Source: Streptosporangiaceae bacterium
GTDB lineage: Bacteria > Actinomycetota > Actinomycetes > Streptosporangiales > Streptosporangiaceae
Reading direction: 5' to 3'
Length of the DNA stretch: 6,883 nucleotides
NCBI GenBank assembly: GCA_030045295.1
Contig: JASIGD010000632.1
Coordinates: 1 to 6,883 of the forward strand
Positions 1 through 5,869 of the stretch are shown here, piece by piece. The position numbers were made by a program, and so were the translations under genes. The notes under the pieces are model-generated. The model searched no databases. It had not been told where the DNA came from and saw only the letters and a program-made list of their open reading frames with translations. Every line of letters begins with the position of its first letter. The stretch's first letter is position 1.

Positions 1-1635
1 CGCGCGCCTCGCGGCTCCCAGCTCACCTGCCAGGGATGGGCGCAAGAAGGCGCGATGCGCATGCTGATGAACAACCTCGACCCCGAAGTGGCCGAACATC
101 CCGACCAGCTCATCGTCTACGGCGGCTCCGGCCGCGCCGCCCGCAGCTGGGACGCCTACGCCGCGATCATCAGAACGCTCCAAGGCCTCCAGAACGACGA
201 GACGCTGCTGGTCCAGTCCGGTAAGCCCGTCGGCGTGCTGAGAACGCACGAGTGGGCGCCGCGGGTGCTCATCGCCAACTCCAACCTGGTCCCGCAGTGG
301 GCCACCTGGGAGGAGTTCCGGCGGCTCGAGCAGCTCGGCCTGACCATGTACGGCCAGATGACCGCCGGCTCCTGGATCTACATCGGCACCCAGGGCATCC
401 TGCAGGGCACCTATGAAACCTTCGCCGCGATCGCGGCCAAGCGCTTCGGCGGGTCGCTCCACGGCACGATCACGCTGACCGGCGGGCTGGGCGGCATGGG
501 CGGCGCGCAGCCGCTGGCCGTGACCATGAACGGCGGCGTGGTCATCTGCGTCGAGTGCGACCAGTCCAGGATCACCCGGCGGATCGAGTACGGCTACCTC
601 GATGAGCAGGCCGACGACATCGATGACGCCATCGAGCGGGCTGTCGCCGCCAGGGACAAAGGCCAGGCTCTGTCCATCGGCTTGCTCGGCAACGCGGCCG
701 ACGTGTTCCCGAGCCTGCTCAACATGAGCGCGCCTATCGACATCGTCACCGACCAGACTTCCGCGCATGACCCGCTGACCTACCTCCCCCGGGGCGTCAG
801 GTTCGAGGACATGGCCGCGCTGCGCGCCGAAGACCCGGCGGGCTTCACCGCGCGTGCCCGCGAGTCAATGGCCGTCCAGGTCGCCGCGATGGTCGGCTTC
901 CTCGACCGCGGCGCCGAGGTCTTCGACTACGGCAACTCCATCCGCGGCGAGGCCGAGCTGGCCGGGTTCGACCGGGCCTTCGCGTTCCCCGGCTTCGTGC
1001 CCGCCTACATCAGGCCGCTGTTCTGCGAGGGCAAGGGCCCGTTCCGCTGGGCGGCCCTGTCCGGCGACCCGAAGGACATCGCCGCCACCGATCAGGCCAT
1101 CCTCGACTTGTTCCCGGGCAATCAGTCGCTGGCCCGCTGGATAAGACTGGCCGAAGAGAAGGTTCACTTCCAGGGGCTGCCGGCCCGGATCTGCTGGCTC
1201 GGCTACGGCGAGCGGCACCTGGCCGGCCTGCGCTTCAACGACATGGTCAAAAACGGCGAGCTGCAAGCCCCGGTCGTGCTCGGGCGCGACCACCTGGACT
1301 GCGGCTCGGTCGCCTCGCCGTACAGGGAAACCGAGGCCATGGCGGACGGCTCCGACGCCATCGCCGACTGGCCGCTGCTGAACGCGCTGGTCAATACCGC
1401 CTCCGGTGCGTCCTGGGTGTCCATTCACCACGGCGGCGGCGTGGGCATCGGCCGCTCCATCCACGCGGGCCAGGTCTGCGTCGCCGACGGGACCGAACAA
1501 GCCGGCCGCAAACTCGAACGGGTCCTCATCAACGACCCCGGCATGGGCGTACTCAGGCACGCCGACGCCGGCTACGAAAAAGCCGAGACCGTCGCCCGAG
1601 AGCGCGGCGTCCAGATCCCGATGGCCCAGGGATGA
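1..1635 (+). CDS. hutU: Urocanate hydratase (urocanase), 5' end cut off by window
   Basis: HutU is the cytosolic, NAD+-dependent enzyme that hydrates urocanate to 4-imidazolone-5-propionate, the second step of histidine degradation. The frame is open to base 1. Its first 18 codons ([18 protein letters not shown]) match the conserved urocanase N-terminus just before [15 protein letters not shown], so the ATG at 55 is internal and the true start lies upstream of the window. About 544 residues are present of a usual length near 550. Visible family blocks are [15 protein letters not shown] (from base 352), the glycine-rich [15 protein letters not shown] (from 469), GNAADVFP (688-711), and the urocanase signature [16 protein letters not shown] (1168-1215), whose Cys codon at 1192-1194 is the active-site cysteine. 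The C-terminal [19 protein letters not shown] block and the final Ala-Gln-Gly are intact. The stop overlaps the next start by 4 bases (ATGA). The assignment is essentially certain. Confidence 0.97.
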   Translation, partial: RAPRGSQLTCQGWAQEGAMRMLMNNLDPEVAEHPDQLIVYGGSGRAARSWDAYAAIIRTLQGLQNDETLLVQSGKPVGVLRTHEWAPRVLIANSNLVPQWATWEEFRRLEQLGLTMYGQMTAGSWIYIGTQGILQGTYETFAAIAAKRFGGSLHGTITLTGGLGGMGGAQPLAVTMNGGVVICVECDQSRITRRIEYGYLDEQADDIDDAIERAVAARDKGQALSIGLLGNAADVFPSLLNMSAPIDIVTDQTSAHDPLTYLPRGVRFEDMAALRAEDPAGFTARARESMAVQVAAMVGFLDRGAEVFDYGNSIRGEAELAGFDRAFAFPGFVPAYIRPLFCEGKGPFRWAALSGDPKDIAATDQAILDLFPGNQSLARWIRLAEEKVHFQGLPARICWLGYGERHLAGLRFNDMVKNGELQAPVVLGRDHLDCGSVASPYRETEAMADGSDAIADWPLLNALVNTASGASWVSIHHGGGVGIGRSIHAGQVCVADGTEQAGRKLERVLINDPGMGVLRHADAGYEKAETVARERGVQIPMAQG

Positions 1636-2843
1636 CGTTCGCCGATCTGTGGCACGAGCTGGAGCCGCTCGGCCGCGACCCCGCCACCGGCGGCTACCGC
1701 CGCTACTCCTGGACCCAGGCCGATGCAGCCTGCCGCGCCTGGTTCACCGCCCAGGCGGAAAAACGCGGCCTGGCCGTCGAGTCAGATCACAACGGCAACC
1801 TCTGGGCCTGGTGGGGTCCGCCGGGAGCGGACGCCATCGCCACCGGCAGCCACCTGGATTCCGTGCCAGACGGCGGGGGCTTTGACGGGGCGCTGGGCGT
1901 CGTCTCCGCGCTGGCCGCCGTGGACCTTCTCAAGGAAAAGAACTTTTATCCCGAACGGACGGTGGTGCTTGCCGCCTTCACCGAGGAAGAAGGCGCGCGG
2001 TTCGGCGTCCCCTGCCTGGGCAGCCGCCTGCTCGCCGGTACCATCAAGCCGGACCAGGCGCGCGCGCTCACCGACGACGCAGGCGTCACGCTCGCCGAGG
2101 CGATGTCGGCCGCGGGCCACGACCCGGCCCTGGTCGGCCCGGACGAGGAGCGGCTGTCCGGTATCGGCGCCTTCGTCGAGCTGCACGTCGAGCAGGGCCG
2201 CGCGCTCGGCCCGATCGGCAGCGCGCTCGGCGTCGCCCAGGGGATCTGGCCGCACGGGCGATGGCGCCTGGATTTCGCCGGACGCGCCGATCACGCGGGC
2301 ACGGCCAGGTTCGCCGATCGCCGGGATCCGATGATCGTCTACGCGCGCGCCGTGCTCGCGGCCCGCCACGCCGCCGCCGAGAACGGCGCGCTGGCCACGT
2401 TCGGCAAGGTCATCGCCGAGCCGGGCGGCTCCAACGGGGTCTGCTCGTTGGTGCGGGCCTGGCTCGACGCCAGGGCGCCGGACGAAGCCAGGCTGGACAA
2501 GACCGTGAGCACCGTCCGGTCGGTGTCGGAGAGGGCTTCGACGGCGCACGGAGTTACCTTCGGCGCGCGGCAGGAGTCGTACACCCCGGTTGTCCGTTTC
2601 GACGAGGCGCTGCGGCAGCGGATTGCGGGGGTTCTCGCCGCGGCCGGAGTCGCGGCTCCGGTGCTGCCTACCGGGGCCGGGCACGACGCCGGGGTTCTCG
2701 CCGCGCGGCTGCCGACGGCCATGCTGTTCGTGCGCAACCCCACTGGCGTCTCGCACTCGCCCGCCGAGCACGCCGAGATGGCCGACTGCGAGGCCGGCGT
2801 CCGTGCGCTCGCCGCGGTGCTCGAGGACCTGGCTCGAGAATGA
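1632..2843 (+). CDS. M20-family Zn amidohydrolase (allantoate amidohydrolase-like), probable Hut-pathway deformylase
   Basis: This is a 403-residue dinuclear-metal peptidase-family M20 hydrolase, the size usual for allantoate amidohydrolase, beta-ureidopropionase and N-carbamoyl-amino-acid hydrolases. All metal and catalytic positions are visible: His74 and Asp76 in [11 protein letters not shown], bridging Asp85 in GFDGALG, catalytic Glu119 and ligand Glu120 in [11 protein letters not shown], His185 in FVELHVEQG, and His375 in GVSHSPAEH. The lid domain (about 210-320) carries GRADHAGT. The start is the ATG overlapping the hutU stop by 4 bases; the N-terminus [19 protein letters not shown] fits the family. 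There is no signal peptide, so it is cytosolic. Automatic annotation would say allantoate amidohydrolase. Sitting between hutU and hutF, as in Streptomyces hut clusters, it is more likely to hydrolyse N-formyl-L-glutamate to glutamate and formate. That function is inferred from context; the fold and metal site are seen in the sequence. Confidence 0.9.
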   Translation: MTFADLWHELEPLGRDPATGGYRRYSWTQADAACRAWFTAQAEKRGLAVESDHNGNLWAWWGPPGADAIATGSHLDSVPDGGGFDGALGVVSALAAVDLLKEKNFYPERTVVLAAFTEEEGARFGVPCLGSRLLAGTIKPDQARALTDDAGVTLAEAMSAAGHDPALVGPDEERLSGIGAFVELHVEQGRALGPIGSALGVAQGIWPHGRWRLDFAGRADHAGTARFADRRDPMIVYARAVLAARHAAAENGALATFGKVIAEPGGSNGVCSLVRAWLDARAPDEARLDKTVSTVRSVSERASTAHGVTFGARQESYTPVVRFDEALRQRIAGVLAAAGVAAPVLPTGAGHDAGVLAARLPTAMLFVRNPTGVSHSPAEHAEMADCEAGVRALAAVLEDLARE

Positions 2844-4204
2844 GACGCTGGCACGCCGATCTCGCCTGGCTCCCCGGCCAGGGCGTGCGCCGCGACGTGC
2901 TGATCGAGGCCGACGGCGAACGCTTTACCTCCGTCGTCCCCAGCACCTCTTTCACCCCATCCGACGCCATACGCCTGCGCGGCCTGACACTGCCCGGCTT
3001 CGCCGACGCGCACTCCCACGCCTTCCACCGTGCCCTGCGGGCCACCACCCAGGCGGGCCGCGGCACGTTCTGGACCTGGCGTGAGCGGATGTATGAGGTC
3101 GCGGCGCGGCTGGAGCCCGACAGCTATTTCCGGCTCGCGCGCGCCGTGTACGCCGAGATGGCACTGGCCGGGGTGAGCTGCGTGGGCGAGTTCCACTACC
3201 TGCACCACCGAAGCGGCGGGCATCCGTACGAGGATCCCAACGCGATGGGACGCGTCCTGATCCAGGCGGCGGCGGACGCCGGGCTGCGCGTGACGCTCCT
3301 CGACACCTGCTACCTGGCGGGCGGGCTGGCCGAAGAGGGCCTGCTGCCCCTGGCCGGGCCGCAGCTGCGGTTCGGGGACCGTACTGCCGCGCGGTGGGCA
3401 GCGCGAGCCGCGGAGCTCGGTCATGACGAGCACGGGATGATCTCGCCGCACGCGCGGGCCGGCGCGGCGATCCATTCCGTCCGCGCGGTACCAAAGGCGC
3501 AGATGCACCCGGTGGTGGCCTGGGCCCACCAGTATGCCGCCCCGCTGCACGTGCACATGTCCGAGCAACGGGCCGAGAACGAGGCGTGCCAGGCCGTTTA
3601 CGGGGTTTCGCCGGCCCGGCTGCTGTACGACGAAGACGTGCTCGGGCCGCGGACCACGGTGGTGCACGCCACGCACGTCGACGCGGCCGACCTGAAGCTG
3701 CTGGGCGGCTGCCAGTCGTTCGCGTGCATCTGCCCCACCACCGAGCGAGATCTCGGCGACGGCCTGGCCCCGGCGCATGCGCTGGCCACGGCAGGCTGCG
3801 TGCTCACCCTGGGCAGCGACAGCCATGCGGTGGTGGACATGTTCTCCGAAGCGCGCGGGGTGGAGTATGCCGAACGGCTGGCGCAGCGTTCGCGCGGGCA
3901 CTTCACGGCCGACGCGCTGCTGCTGGCCGCCACCTCGGACGGGCACGCCAGCCTCGGCTGGCCGGACGCGGGGGAGATCGTGCCCGGGGCGTGGGCCGAC
4001 CTGGTCACCGTGTCCACCGAAAGCGTCCGGACCGCGGGGGCCGCCGACGACCTCGCGCTGGAGGCGGTGGTGTTCGGCGCGTCGGCGGCCGACGTCCAGG
4101 ACGTGGTCATCGGCGGCCGGGACGTGGTCCGCGATGGGACTCACCTGCTGGTGGAGGACGTGCCGGGGGAGTTGTCCCGCTCGATCCGCGCGGTCTTGGG
4201 CTAA
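2840..4204 (+). CDS. hutF: N-formimidoyl-L-glutamate deiminase
   Basis: HutF deaminates N-formimidoyl-L-glutamate to N-formyl-L-glutamate and ammonia, the branch used by bacteria with the five-step histidine pathway. The 454-residue protein belongs to the amidohydrolase superfamily and shows its mononuclear-metal set: His58 and His60 in DAHSHAFHR, His239 with Glu242 in HVHMSEQ, His276 in VVHATHVD, and Asp327 in GSDSHA. Other HutF hallmarks are GTFWTWRERMY (from residue 75), GEFHYLHH (116-123) and IHSVRAV (from 211). The spacing His239-His276-Asp327 (37 and 51 residues) is what I recall for the characterised Pseudomonas aeruginosa HutF. The frame stays open upstream to about 2261, but the start is the ATG at 2840: it overlaps the M20 stop as ATGA, and [13 protein letters not shown] is a typical HutF N-terminus. 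A GAGG lies 13 bases upstream, too far to be a good ribosome site, so translation probably depends on coupling. It is most likely cytosolic. Confidence 0.95.
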   Translation: MRRWHADLAWLPGQGVRRDVLIEADGERFTSVVPSTSFTPSDAIRLRGLTLPGFADAHSHAFHRALRATTQAGRGTFWTWRERMYEVAARLEPDSYFRLARAVYAEMALAGVSCVGEFHYLHHRSGGHPYEDPNAMGRVLIQAAADAGLRVTLLDTCYLAGGLAEEGLLPLAGPQLRFGDRTAARWAARAAELGHDEHGMISPHARAGAAIHSVRAVPKAQMHPVVAWAHQYAAPLHVHMSEQRAENEACQAVYGVSPARLLYDEDVLGPRTTVVHATHVDAADLKLLGGCQSFACICPTTERDLGDGLAPAHALATAGCVLTLGSDSHAVVDMFSEARGVEYAERLAQRSRGHFTADALLLAATSDGHASLGWPDAGEIVPGAWADLVTVSTESVRTAGAADDLALEAVVFGASAADVQDVVIGGRDVVRDGTHLLVEDVPGELSRSIRAVLG

Positions 4205-4216
4205 GCGGGCCGATGG

Positions 4217-4222
4217 GACAAT
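4217..4222 (+). promoter_or_regulatory. Weak possible -10 element for a leaderless aldo/keto reductase transcript
   Basis: The hexamer GACAAT keeps the A at position 2 and T at position 6 of the actinobacterial TANNNT -10 consensus. It ends exactly 7 bases before the ATG at 4230, the spacing expected for a leaderless mRNA. The first T of the consensus is missing and I see no good -35 box. The absence of a Shine-Dalgarno sequence before this gene is the main reason to mention it. Read-through from hutF is an equally good explanation. Confidence 0.25.
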
Positions 4223-4229
4223 TGACCGC

Positions 4230-5000
4230 ATGACCGAGATTCCCGCGGTGGACCTGGGCGGCGGGTCCGCCATGCCGATGGTCGGGTTCGGCACCTGGCG
4301 GCTGCAGGGGCGGCGTGCTTACGAAGCCGTCCGGTATGCCCTGGAGGTCGGCTACCGGCACATCGACACCGCCACCATGTACCGGAACGAGGAGGAGGTC
4401 GGCCGGGCCGTGGCCGATAGCCGCCTGGACCGCCGCGACGTGTTCGTCACCACCAAGCTGCCGCCAGGAAACGCCGGCCGCGCGGCGGCCACCTTGTCGC
4501 AGAGCCTGCGAGCCCTCGGTACGGACTACGTGGACCTCTGGCTGGTGCACTGGCCGCCGCGCGGCCGGGCCTCGCCCGAGCTGTGGCGCGAGTTCCTGGC
4601 GCTGCGGGACAAAGGATTGTGCCGCGCCGTCGGCGTGAGCAACTACAGCATCGGCCAGCTCGACGAGCTGATCACGGCAACGGGACAGGCGCCCGCCGTC
4701 AACCAGGTCCCGTGGAGCCCGTCCCGGTACGATCCCGCGCTGCTGGCCGCGCACGCCGACCGCGGCGTAGCCGTCGAAGGCTACAGCCCGCTGAAGGGGA
4801 CCAGGCTGCGCGATCCCGTGCTGGCCGAGATCGCCGCCAAGTACCAGGTGACGCCCGCCCAGGTGGTCCTGCGCTGGGACATCGAGCTCGGGATCACGGT
4901 CATCCCGAAATCCGCCCGTCCAGAACGCATCAAGTCCAATTTCGACCTGTTCGGCTTCTCGCTTACCCGCGAGGACATGTCCCGCATCAGCCGCCTTTAG
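4230..5000 (+). CDS. Aldo/keto reductase, substrate unknown
   Basis: This is a 256-residue NADPH-dependent oxidoreductase of the aldo/keto reductase superfamily, slightly shorter than the usual 270-320. The complete catalytic tetrad is present: Asp46 and Tyr51 in HIDTATMYRNE, Lys76 in VTTKLPP, and His108 in WLVHWPP. Further family marks are GVSNY (135-139), the NQV motif ending at residue 160, and the cofactor-binding stretch IPKSARPERIKSNFD (225-239). Where many family members have an NQVE(Y/L)HP-type motif, this one has NQVPWSPSRYDP, so it belongs to a different subgroup. The frame is open upstream into hutF, but the ATG at 4230 gives the normal N-terminus. The gene begins 25 bases after the hutF stop on the same strand and could be read from the hut transcript. 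There is no good Shine-Dalgarno sequence. It occupies the place where Streptomyces hut clusters carry hutI, but it is not related to imidazolonepropionase. No histidine-pathway role can be read from the sequence. Confidence 0.9.
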   Translation: MTEIPAVDLGGGSAMPMVGFGTWRLQGRRAYEAVRYALEVGYRHIDTATMYRNEEEVGRAVADSRLDRRDVFVTTKLPPGNAGRAAATLSQSLRALGTDYVDLWLVHWPPRGRASPELWREFLALRDKGLCRAVGVSNYSIGQLDELITATGQAPAVNQVPWSPSRYDPALLAAHADRGVAVEGYSPLKGTRLRDPVLAEIAAKYQVTPAQVVLRWDIELGITVIPKSARPERIKSNFDLFGFSLTREDMSRISRL

Positions 5001-5068
5001 GCAAAGCCCCAGGCTGCCAGCCCCCACCGGGCCGGACATTTTCCGCAACGTTTTGCGAATGGCAAATG

Positions 5069-5098
5069 GCCGTCCACAGGCGGACGGCGGCCCGCCTG
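5069..5098 (+). repeat. Two overlapping, mutually exclusive 7-base-pair hairpins
   Basis: Hairpin A pairs GCCGTCC (5069-5075) with GGACGGC (5082-5088) around a 6-base loop. Hairpin B pairs CAGGCGG (5077-5083) with CCGCCTG (5092-5098) around an 8-base loop. The two share bases 5077-5088, so only one can form at a time. Neither is followed by a T-run. They could be a U-tract-less terminator for the upstream gene, a protein-binding symmetry, or chance in GC-rich DNA. Confidence 0.35.
5070..5078 (+). promoter_or_regulatory. DnaA-box-like site 1 (CCGTCCACA)
   Basis: CCGTCCACA matches the degenerate actinobacterial DnaA box, whose invariant core is TCCACA and whose best form is TTGTCCACA; the first two positions differ here. 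It lies in the left arm and loop of a 7-base-pair hairpin, so the match could be partly coincidental. It has the same orientation as site 2, exactly 30 bases (about three helical turns) upstream. That phasing would place two bound DnaA molecules on the same DNA face. Confidence 0.4.
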
Positions 5099-5099
5099 G

Positions 5100-5108
5100 T
5101 TGTCCACA
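5100..5108 (+). promoter_or_regulatory. DnaA-box-like site 2 (TTGTCCACA, perfect match)
   Basis: TTGTCCACA is identical to the consensus DnaA box described for Streptomyces and mycobacterial origins. A 9-base exact match is rare by chance in one intergenic region of 201 bases. It lies about 100 bases upstream of the ssb start, compatible with promoter control of ssb by the replication initiator. The site is seen directly; binding and regulation are inferred. Confidence 0.5.
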
Positions 5109-5129
5109 GCTACGCGGCCGTCCCGTAGC
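5109..5129 (+). repeat. Inverted repeat GCTACG-N9-CGTAGC
   Basis: GCTACG (5109-5114) is repeated as its exact complement CGTAGC (5124-5129) around 9 bases. With C5115 bulged, two further GG/CC pairs can form inside. It starts immediately after DnaA-box-like site 2. The form suits either a dimeric repressor operator or a small RNA hairpin; nothing in the sequence decides between them. Confidence 0.3.
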
Positions 5130-5144
5130 CGGGCACGATAGCCA

Positions 5145-5168
5145 GCCACCGTGGAAGGGACCGGTGGC
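5145..5168 (+). repeat. Inverted repeat in the ssb leader (GCCACCG / CGGTGGC)
   Basis: GCCACCG (5145-5151) pairs exactly with CGGTGGC (5162-5168) around a 10-base spacer; a smaller CCAC-C-GTGG palindrome lies within the left part. It sits about 20 bases before the Shine-Dalgarno sequence of ssb. It would be in the 5' leader if transcription starts near 5145, or would act as an operator if it starts later. Confidence 0.3.
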
Positions 5169-5188
5169 GTCGGACCCCCGGGAATCCC

Positions 5189-5195
5189 AAGGAGG
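5189..5195 (+). promoter_or_regulatory. Strong ribosome binding site that fixes the ssb start
   Basis: AAGGAGG is complementary to the 3' end of 16S rRNA and ends 6 bases before the ATG at 5202. This is by far the best Shine-Dalgarno sequence in the window. It sets the ssb start at 5202 and rules out the in-frame GTG at 5151. Confidence 0.85.
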
Positions 5196-5201
5196 ATCGT
5201 T

Positions 5202-5762
5202 ATGAGCCAGGGCGGATACGTGACCCTCGTCGGCTTCGTGGCCCAGGACCCGATTCAGCGCGAGACCAAAGGCGGCAGGAGGGTTACCGACCTGCGCGTG
5301 GGCGCGACGACCCGCGTGCAGGACAAGGCGACCGGGGAATGGCGCGATGCGGACACCTCGTATTACAACATCAGCTGCTGGCGCAGGCTGGGTGATCACG
5401 TGCGGGCCAGCCTCCGCAAGGGCGACCCGGTGCTGATCAAGGGACGGTTCCGGTCGCGGACCTTCGAGGACAAGACCGGCCAGCCCAGGACCGTGATCGA
5501 CATCATCGCCGACACCGTGGGCCACGACCTGAACCGGGGCGTGGCCAACTACATGCGCCCGCAGCGGCAGCGCGTGGACACCGCGGGCGACCCGGCGGCG
5601 GACGGTACCCCGGACCCGGCCGAAGGCCACGGCATGATCGACGAAGAAGCGATCGAGCAGTTCGGGCGCGAACTCGACGAAAGCCTCAGCGAAGCCGAAC
5701 TCGCGGCGCAAGCCCCAGAGGAGGACGAGGAGTCCGACGTCACGGTCTCCGCACCCTTCTGA
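5202..5762 (+). CDS. ssb: Single-stranded DNA-binding protein, probably the SsbB paralogue
   Basis: This 186-residue OB-fold protein binds single-stranded DNA in replication, recombination and repair; the family works as tetramers. The OB fold spans about residues 5-110 (YVTLVGFVAQDPIQRE, TSYYNISCWRRLGDHV, LRKGDPVLIKGRFRSR, VIDIIADTVGHDL). Tyr54, Tyr55 and Trp60 lie in the strand that stacks on DNA bases; Trp60 aligns with E. coli Phe60. A flexible tail follows. It is acidic (EEDEESD at about 173-179) and ends in VTVSAPF, keeping the terminal Pro-Phe but without the acidic residues directly before it as in DDDIPF tips. No rpsF, rpsR or rplI flank it, as they do around the main actinobacterial ssb. 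The following gene is ettA, the same pair as mycobacterial Rv2478c-Rv2477c, so this is most likely the second paralogue (SsbB). The start is set by the AAGGAGG site. Confidence 0.93.
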   Translation: MSQGGYVTLVGFVAQDPIQRETKGGRRVTDLRVGATTRVQDKATGEWRDADTSYYNISCWRRLGDHVRASLRKGDPVLIKGRFRSRTFEDKTGQPRTVIDIIADTVGHDLNRGVANYMRPQRQRVDTAGDPAADGTPDPAEGHGMIDEEAIEQFGRELDESLSEAELAAQAPEEDEESDVTVSAPF

Positions 5763-5769
5763 GGGTTTG

Positions 5770-5829
5770 CCGGGTGCCGCACGGAGCCGATAGCCCAACG
5801 GCGTGTCGTCGCTCCGTGCGGGTACCCGG
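5770..5829 (+). terminator. Long GC-rich hairpin after ssb, candidate terminator without a U-tract
   Basis: Starting 8 bases after the ssb stop codon, CCGGGT (5770-5775) pairs with ACCCGG (5824-5829), and CCGCACGGAGC (5777-5787) pairs with GCTCCGTGCGG (5811-5821). This gives 17 base pairs interrupted only by a 1-versus-2-base internal loop, closed by a 23-base loop. No T-run follows, which is common for actinobacterial terminators. It would separate ssb transcription from ettA, which has its own -10 box downstream. A second ACGGAGC copy at 5842-5848 could compete for GCTCCGT (5811-5817), so a regulatory role is possible. Confidence 0.6.
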
Positions 5830-5856
5830 GGGGACGAGGCAACGGAGCCCTGCCCG

Positions 5857-5862
5857 TACGCT
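5857..5862 (+). promoter_or_regulatory. -10 element for leaderless ettA transcript
   Basis: TACGCT fits the actinobacterial TANNNT -10 consensus and ends exactly 7 bases before the A of the ettA ATG at 5870. That is the geometry of leaderless mRNAs, where transcription starts on the start codon. No Shine-Dalgarno sequence lies in the last 15 bases before the ATG, which agrees. I see no clear -35 box. Confidence 0.55.
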
Positions 5863-5869
5863 TGATTTC

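Larger units (their letters stand above)
5001..5201 (+). promoter_or_regulatory. Non-coding control region between the aldo/keto reductase and ssb
   Basis: This is the longest non-coding stretch of the window. It holds, in order: a GC-rich 3' flank of the reductase gene with no U-tract terminator; an AT-richer patch at about 5038-5068 containing the inverted repeat TTTGC-N5-GCAAA (5052-5066); two DnaA-box-like sites (5070-5078 and 5100-5108); overlapping hairpins at 5069-5098; further inverted repeats at 5109-5129 and 5145-5168; and the ssb ribosome binding site. A CACGAT at 5134-5139 could be a poor -10 box, but no matching -35 is visible. The concentration of symmetric elements suggests that ssb has its own regulated promoter here and is not simply read from the hut genes. 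That is an inference. Confidence 0.5.

Noticed and set aside
55..57. ATG at 55 as the start of hutU
   Set aside because: The frame is open to base 1 and the upstream residues [18 protein letters not shown] match the conserved urocanase N-terminus, so the gene begins before the window.
2261..2839. N-terminal extension of hutF overlapping the M20 gene
   Set aside because: The extension is an Arg/Gly-rich translation of an out-of-frame M20 coding region. The HutF family N-terminus begins at the ATG at 2840, which has the ATGA overlap.
5001..5040. Classical intrinsic terminator after the aldo/keto reductase
   Set aside because: The short GGCTG-C-CAGCC palindrome has no room for a loop, and there is no stable hairpin followed by a T-run.
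5038..5108. Chromosomal replication origin
   Set aside because: Only two DnaA-like boxes and a short AT-richer patch are present, and neither dnaA nor dnaN is adjacent. Actinobacterial oriC has many more boxes.
5151..5201. In-frame GTG at 5151 as the ssb start
   Set aside because: It would add 17 residues not typical of SSB and lies upstream of the AAGGAGG site that serves the ATG at 5202.
2339..5798. Long open frames on the - strand (about 560-650 codons) opposite hutF, the reductase and ssb
   Set aside because: They are products of GC-rich third positions on the + strand, show low-complexity Arg/Ala/Gly/Pro translations with no family motifs, and lie wholly across well-identified genes.
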